In this document: in pieces, positions 59,257 to 64,000 of the stretch
Layout of the letters: every line of letters starts with the position of its first letter
Numbering within the stretch: position 1 is the stretch's first letter
From: Siphonodentalium dalli
Taxonomy: Eukaryota; Mollusca; Scaphopoda; Gadilida; Siphonodentaliidae
Reading direction: 5' to 3'
Assembly: GCA_032622095.1 (NCBI GenBank)
Contig: CP136064.1
Span: 214,286,205 to 214,350,204, forward strand
Length of the DNA: 64,000 nt
Made by a program: the position numbers and the translations under genes
Notes under the pieces: model-generated
What the model was told of the DNA's origin: nothing
Seen by the model: the letters and a program-made list of their open reading frames with translations, nothing else
Database searches by the model: none

Positions 59257-62082
59257 AACTGTTTAAAAACATGGTGCGGAAAAGTTCAGCAAACACCGAA
59301 CTTCCTCGTCGCCCAAACAGCTTGTTACGAATGCATGCATGAATCGTTGGAAGCGAAACCGAACTGTAGAAATTGCGGACCTCTATGTGATGCGTGTAAC
59401 GACAGTGATGCGAAGAAGAAGAAGAAGAGTGACCGAAATTTATGTTCGGATACATGCGGACTCCGAGAGGTTATATTTAGCGGTCCTGATACCGGTGAAA
59501 AGTTTGGAAAATGGTTATTCTCGGAACAACACAAGGGATTCATAGCACTGGCTCACAACTTCAATGGTTACGATGGATATTTTCTCATGGAATATCTCAT
59601 TGATCAATCATTGAGACCCAAAGTTATATATAATGGATCCAAATTGATGTACCTATACGTGGAAAAAGATCTTCATATCAAAGTACTGGACAGTCTCAGC
59701 TTTCTACCAATGAAGTTGGCACTGTTACCGAAAACTTTCGGTCTTGATGGCGAGAAAAAAGGATGGTTCCCGCACTTTTTCAATAAATCAGCCAACCAGA
59801 ATTATGAAGGACCCTATCCGGATGCCAAATATTACGGCGCTGATTATATGAGTGTGGCTGAACGAAAAGACTTCACGAAATGGCACGCTGCTCAAACAAA
59901 TGCAGTTTTCATCTTCAAGAAAGAATTATCGGATTATTGTCGTAGTGATGTCAATATTTTGAGACAAGCTTGCATAAAATTCAGAACCCACATCATGAAT
60001 GCGACTGGAAATATACAACCCGTAATTGACGAGTTTTCTGGCGATATGAAGTTCAAACTGGTTGGTGCTGTTGATCCATTCCAATACGTTACAATCGCAT
60101 CGGTATGTATGGGTATATTCAGAACGAAATTCGTCGACGAGGAATGGAGAGTGCGTCTAAGTACCGAAGGGAAAACGTGGCTTCCAGCTAAATGTAAAGA
60201 TGGAACTTTGTCTATTTTATACTAAGGTGAATGGGTTCAAGAAACAAAACTTGAAGATGAACGCGGCGTACAAATTCGTGAGAAAGAATTTCTCAAATCC
60301 CAGATAGCTCGAATCCCCAAGACATCATATAAAGATCAATACAGAAAAAGTTCGATTCAATGGCTGGAATGGATGATGTTCAAAGATAAAATCCACATAA
60401 CTCACGCTTTGAACGGCCGTGAAAAGAAACTCGATGATGCAAAGTACAGATTGGATGGCTATTGTGAAGAATTAAACACGGCATTCGAATTTCACGGATG
60501 TCAATTCCATGGATGTGAACTTTGTCTGAGTCACGATAGAGACGTAGTCAAGAATCCGATAACCAACCAGACACCTAATGAATTATACGGACTCACACAG
60601 AAAAAGAAGAAGTATATAGAAAGTCGAGGCATGAAATATGTGTGCATTTGGGAACACGAGTTCGTCGCTGCCCGAAAGACTAATCCGGAGCTTCGTGACT
60701 TCATTGCTAGTTTAGACATTGTTGAACGGCTAGAGCCTAGAGACAGTTTCTTCGGCGGCAGAACGAATGCAACTAAATTACACTACAAAGCTGCCGTTGG
60801 TGAGAAAATACACTATTTTGACTTCACGTCGCTCTATCCAAGTGTGCTCAAATACTCTCGCTACCCGATTGGACACCCGAAAATCATTTTGGGCGATGAC
60901 ATTACCGAGCTTAAGGATTACTTCGGAATAGCGCAAGTCAAGATTTTACCACCTAATGGACTCTATCACCCCGTATTACCGTATCGATCCGAAGGTAAAC
61001 TGAAGTTTCCACTGTGCAGGACTTGTGCTGATAATGAAAATCAACGACCTTGCACGTGTACGTGCCAACAGAGAGCTATTACCGGTGTTTGGTGTATTCC
61101 TGAACTGGAGACAGCTGTCAAAGTGGGATACAAGATTCTCAAAATATATGAAATATACCATTGGACCGAAACGTCAGACTATAGCCAACAAAATGGATTA
61201 TTCACGGAATATATAAACACATTCTTAAAGTTCAAGCAGCAGGCTAGCGGTCCTCCGGATTGGATAAAATCTAACGAAGACATGGATAAATACATCACAG
61301 CGTATAAAGACAACGAAGGTATATTACTGGACAGAGAAAGCATCGAAAAGAATCCAGGATTGCGTCAAATCAGTAAGCTCATGCTCAACAGTTTTTGGGG
61401 GAAGCTGGGCCAAAACCAGAATTTCAAACAGACCGAATATTTCCATGAATCGGAACAAGACAATCTATTCCAACTCATTTCAAATCCAATGAAACAAATG
61501 GAAAATTTTCATGTCATAACTGATGACATTCTTCAAATGGAGTGGACCTATCGAAAAGACTGTGTGCCTTGTGGAGCAGCGAATAACATATATTTGGCCA
61601 CATTCACGACGTGTCACGCTCGATTAATGTTATATGAAGTTATTCATTCCTTGGACAGAAGAGTATTATATTACGACACGGATAGTTGTGTATTCAGCAG
61701 CACAGAGGATCAAATTAATCCCCCACTGGGCGACTATTTGGGACAACTGACTAGTGAGCTAGATCCTGATGAATACATCGAAGAATTTGTTTCTGGAGGA
61801 CCCAAGAATTACGCTTATAGAACAAATAAAGCTAAAGAGACGTGTAAAGTTCGGGGGTTCTCTTTGAACTTTGAAAATTCACAGTTCATCAATTTCCAGA
61901 CGATTAAAGAGCTGTTAGAATCTGGAAGCACAGTGCCCATCACCACAACCAATCCACGGAAAATATGCAGATCTAAAGGAAAAAGATAAATATATAACAG
62001 ATCTGAGGAGAAACAGTACCGAGTTGTTTATACCAAACGCAGACGATTGGATAACATGGATACACTGCCATATGGATATTGA
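59257..62082 (+). CDS. Protein-primed DNA polymerase B, exon 2 (Exo II/III and polymerase domain), with two in-frame TAA codons
   Basis: Entering in phase 0 after TTTTCAG, the frame carries Exo II (AHNFNGYDGYF, about 59550) and Exo III (YCRSDVNIL, about 59935). Polymerase motif A is DFTSLYPSV (about 60820), motif B KLMLNSFWGKLG (about 61378) and motif C YYDTDSC (about 61668), then the typical C-terminal TNPRKICR and a TLPYGY end before TGA at 62080-62082. Two TAA codons interrupt the otherwise continuous frame, at 60223-60225 (between exonuclease and polymerase) and 61987-61989 (near the C-terminus). The frame and homology continue on both sides of each, so these are point lesions or readthrough sites, not gene ends. 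All catalytic residues I can see are intact. Confidence 0.88.
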
Positions 62083-62302
62083 ACGAGGTACGTAATATAT
62101 ATAGTATATAATTTAATCGTCTATATTTGATCAAGGTTGTAATGAGAGTGTAAACATTCGATCGATGGTAGCTATCGGATTATACTAAGGCTTGTTCAGA
62201 CACGTTCGATGTTAGATAACATCGAGCGTGCATGAACACGTATTACTATAAACCGATGGCAGTCATTGGTCAATTTATCCAAGGTGTCCATTTTTTTCGA
62301 TC
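62083..62302. other. Short spacer between PolB and the next promoter
   Basis: An inverted motif, CACGTTCGATGTTAGATAAC / ATCGAGCGTG, lies at about 62197-62230. Nothing else is visible. Confidence 0.4.
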
Positions 62303-62310
62303 TATAAAAT
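62303..62310 (+). promoter_or_regulatory. TATA box for the PC4-like gene
   Basis: TATAAAAT is followed 70 bp later by ATACAG|GTTAGT, a plausible donor ending a 5' UTR exon (about 62335-62379). The matching acceptor TTTTCCAG at 63452-63459 is 17 bp upstream of the ATG at 63477. This reconstruction is inferred from signals only. Confidence 0.5.
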
Positions 62311-62491
62311 GCTACCTGATCCAGTTCACAATTACAAATTCGTTAGTCCTATACTGTGCGTGTGAAATATTCTATACAGGTTAGTTATGAATTAGTTTTT
62401 GTTTTTTTCTATCATTGCATTTTTACCTCCAGTACAATCTTAACGCTCTTTTTATACTTATAATATTATATCGGTCTTAAACCAAAAACAA

Positions 62492-63067
62492 CTATGTTTT
62501 TTTTGTTTTTTTTCTCAACGAAGAGTCACCATAATTCCAGATTATTCCGAATGACCAGATTAATTCATTCTCTAATTCTGAAATATATTTCGATTTACTT
62601 GTAGAAATGTAATCCAAAATCACGCCGCTGTTAAGTATTTGTTCAATCGTGAACAGTGTACACGGTTCACGGAGAATGATATATCCGTGAATTATTGTCA
62701 CTTCTTCAAAACTTCTCTGATTGAAAACCCAGTCTCGGTATTCTGCAAATCTCACAAAGTTATCTCCAATAAGTTCACGAATGTCATGTATTTTGTTTTT
62801 AGGAACGACTCTAAATACCCAGCGATTTGAAAACATTTGATTCAATATATCTTGTAAGAAATCAGTTTCAAATTCAGATCTAGCAATCAAAGATTTCAAT
62901 CGTTGTACAGGAAAATATCCTTCATCTATATTCTTCAGTATTATTTTAATTTCTCTTATAAACCAATTGTGTAGTAGTTGTTTTTTTATTTCTGGATTTA
63001 TAGTTGACATTTCAATTAGCTGATTGTATATTTTCTCCAGTATTTCTGCGGGTAGTATTCTCTCCAT
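62492..63067 (-). CDS. Hypothetical protein with F-box-like N-terminus
   Basis: I chose the ATG at 63065-63067 (191 codons), because upstream in-frame sequence runs into the GC-rich minisatellite. The product begins MERILPAEILEKIYNQLIEM; LP.EIL.KIY..L is the core pattern of an F-box, which recruits SCF ubiquitin ligases. The rest is mixed alpha-helical with no recognised domain, ending in a basic KKTKK. It lies antisense within the inferred 5' UTR intron of the PC4-like gene. F-box assignment is by short motif only and could be coincidence; the ORF itself looks real (long, no low complexity). Confidence 0.6.
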   Translation of the reverse strand: MERILPAEILEKIYNQLIEMSTINPEIKKQLLHNWFIREIKIILKNIDEGYFPVQRLKSLIARSEFETDFLQDILNQMFSNRWVFRVVPKNKIHDIRELIGDNFVRFAEYRDWVFNQRSFEEVTIIHGYIILREPCTLFTIEQILNSGVILDYISTSKSKYISELENELIWSFGIIWNYGDSSLRKKTKKT

Positions 63068-63112
63068 AATGAACTGACTCAATGACTCAAATTTCTTATT
63101 CTTATTGAGTAT

Positions 63113-63362
63113 GCGAGGGGGGCGGGCCTCCCCCAACAGGGCGAGCGGACCCCCCAGGGCGGGGGCGAGGGGACCCCCAGGGCGGGGCGGGCGGACGGGC
63201 GGGCGTGTCTCCCCTCCCCAGGGCGGGCGGGCGGGCGGACGGGCGGGCCTCCCCTCCCCAGGGCGAGGCGGGCGGGCGGGCGGGCCTCCCCTCCCCAGGG
63301 CGGGCGGGCGGGCCTACCCCTCCCCAGGGCGGGCGGGGCGGGCGGGGGCGGGCCTCCCCCCA
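63113..63362. repeat. GC-rich, G-quadruplex-prone minisatellite
   Basis: Irregular tandem GGGCGGGCCTCCCCTCCCCA units with GGGCGGGCGGGCGGAC variants, in strong contrast to the AT-rich surroundings. Both strands have multiple G3-4 runs with 1-3 base loops on the plus strand. It is open in several frames, giving spurious Pro/Arg/Gly-rich ORFs. Confidence 0.92.
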
Positions 63363-63476
63363 CACCCAACATCCACCAAACACATGAGCGGACTCCTTTC
63401 GGACTTTTGTACTCTCGATGTGTAACTGATAAGTAATGTTTTGTTTTCTTATTTTCCAGGTTCAAAATAAAAAACA

Positions 63477-64000
63477 ATGACTGATCAACCCGATGTTGAA
63501 GGAAACCAACGAACTGAAACCAACGAGAGGGCGTTCCATCCACAATGCTTAGCCCCGTTAGGAAATGACATTTTCCTATTTGACGGCCAATTCCTGGGAA
63601 ATCTGTATATACACATACGAGAGTGCGGTGAAAGTTCTGCGGGCCAAAAATTTCCGACAAAATCTGGAATAACATTAAATCTAAGGAGATTCAAAGAGTT
63701 GAAATCTTACTTAGCAGATATACATCAAGAAGTGGTCAGTTATCGTACCGGTGAAGACGATGTATTCATGAGACGTCATATCGGAGGGAATTTCTTCATT
63801 GCTATAAAGAGCGGCATCCCGCGTGTTGACATTCGCAGGTATTGGCTGCCTGAACATTCAGATGATTTGTGTGCAACCAAATACGGAATATCTCTGACAT
63901 TCGACCAATTTGAAGAACTAGTTGGAGCTATATTCGTCCTGTGTGCTAATATTCCTGAAATTGATCAGACCGTGCAGTGCTATTTGACAGACGATCACCA
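63477..64000 (+). CDS. PC4-like ssDNA-binding protein, 3' truncated by window end
   Basis: It is open from ATG to the last base (174 codons and 2 bases, no stop). After an 18-residue polar start, the sequence reads FLFDGQFLGNLYIHIREC...KFPTKSGITLNLRRFKELK, then a second related block GNFFIAIKSG...VDIRRYW...TKYGISLTFDQFEELV. Both fit the PC4/Sub1 fold pattern: an aromatic-rich beta strand, (V/I)(D/H)IR.(Y/C), then (P)TK.GI(S/T)L...(F/W)..L. PC4 proteins bind single-stranded or melted DNA in transcription and replication; here that would fit an element that displaces ssDNA during protein-primed synthesis (inference). An acceptor lies just upstream of the ATG. Confidence 0.75.
   Translation, partial: MTDQPDVEGNQRTETNERAFHPQCLAPLGNDIFLFDGQFLGNLYIHIRECGESSAGQKFPTKSGITLNLRRFKELKSYLADIHQEVVSYRTGEDDVFMRRHIGGNFFIAIKSGIPRVDIRRYWLPEHSDDLCATKYGISLTFDQFEELVGAIFVLCANIPEIDQTVQCYLTDDH

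Larger units (their letters stand above)
56200..64000. mobile_element. Polinton/Maverick (adintovirus-like) element, partial
   Basis: A protein-primed family B DNA polymerase gene, an antisense small gene and a PC4-like gene lie together in compact order, each close to TATA-type promoter signals, unlike the surrounding host DNA. Protein-primed PolB of this size with an N-terminal extension is the hallmark of Polintons and adintoviruses. The left border is uncertain and no terminal inverted repeat was identified. Integrase, protease, packaging ATPase and capsid genes are not seen and would be expected to the right of the window if the element is complete. The polymerase gene has internal stops, so this copy may be inactive. 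Confidence 0.75.

Noticed and set aside
60226-60372. A separate gene starting at 60373
   Set aside because: The frame is continuous with the exonuclease part across one TAA, and conserved polymerase sequence begins before 60373.
63079-63675. Pro/Arg/Gly-rich ORFs on both strands
   Set aside because: Driven by the GC-rich minisatellite and running antisense to the PC4-like gene.

Overview
The window is animal genomic DNA: AT-rich, intron-rich and crowded with mobile elements. GT-AG introns, LINEs, tRNA-derived SINEs with a mollusc-like 3' end, hairpin MITEs and a Polinton-like element point to a marine invertebrate, most likely a gastropod or other mollusc. The organism call is an inference from repeat style and gene family, not from a marker gene.

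1-43.9 kb: the 3' part of one large plus-strand gene. Twenty exons can be read directly from splice signals and conserved motifs; most are too short to stand out as ORFs. They chain without a frame break (4181 coding bases, plus one base from the upstream exon, = 1393 residues and a stop). The gene is built from a four-exon cassette: a six-cysteine module (C6); a second C6 with a Thr-rich mucin-like linker and the start of an ADAM/ADAMTS-type cysteine-rich domain; the middle of that domain; and its end. Intron phases are 1-1, 1-0, 0-0 and 0-1, so the whole cassette is phase-symmetric. It is present four times (A-D), followed by half a cassette (E: C6 plus C6-Thr stalk), a transmembrane exon and a 51-residue terminal exon. 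The product is therefore read as a type I membrane protein with repeated ADAMTS-like cysteine-rich domains on mucin stalks. Any protease domain would lie upstream of the window. Cassettes B and C share a duplicated 3 kb block, and in C the exon-intron junction has grown into a roughly 81 bp minisatellite carrying more than ten extra splice donors.

The introns hold a plus-strand LINE RT fragment (2.2-3.1 kb), a minus-strand LINE fragment (13.0-14.1 kb), two SINEs, four copies of a hairpin MITE, several nested or dispersed repeats, and microsatellites.

43.9-56.2 kb: no host gene recognised. A LINE with both ORFs open (46.7-52.8 kb) interrupts an array of ~140 bp tandem repeats. Its two ORFs share one frame and are separated by a single UAG.

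56.2-64 kb: part of a Polinton/Maverick (adintovirus-like) element. It has a protein-primed family B DNA polymerase gene with one intron and two internal in-frame TAA codons, an antisense ORF with an F-box-like start, a very GC-rich minisatellite, and a truncated PC4-like ssDNA-binding protein gene running off the end. No integrase, ATPase, protease or capsid gene is visible here.
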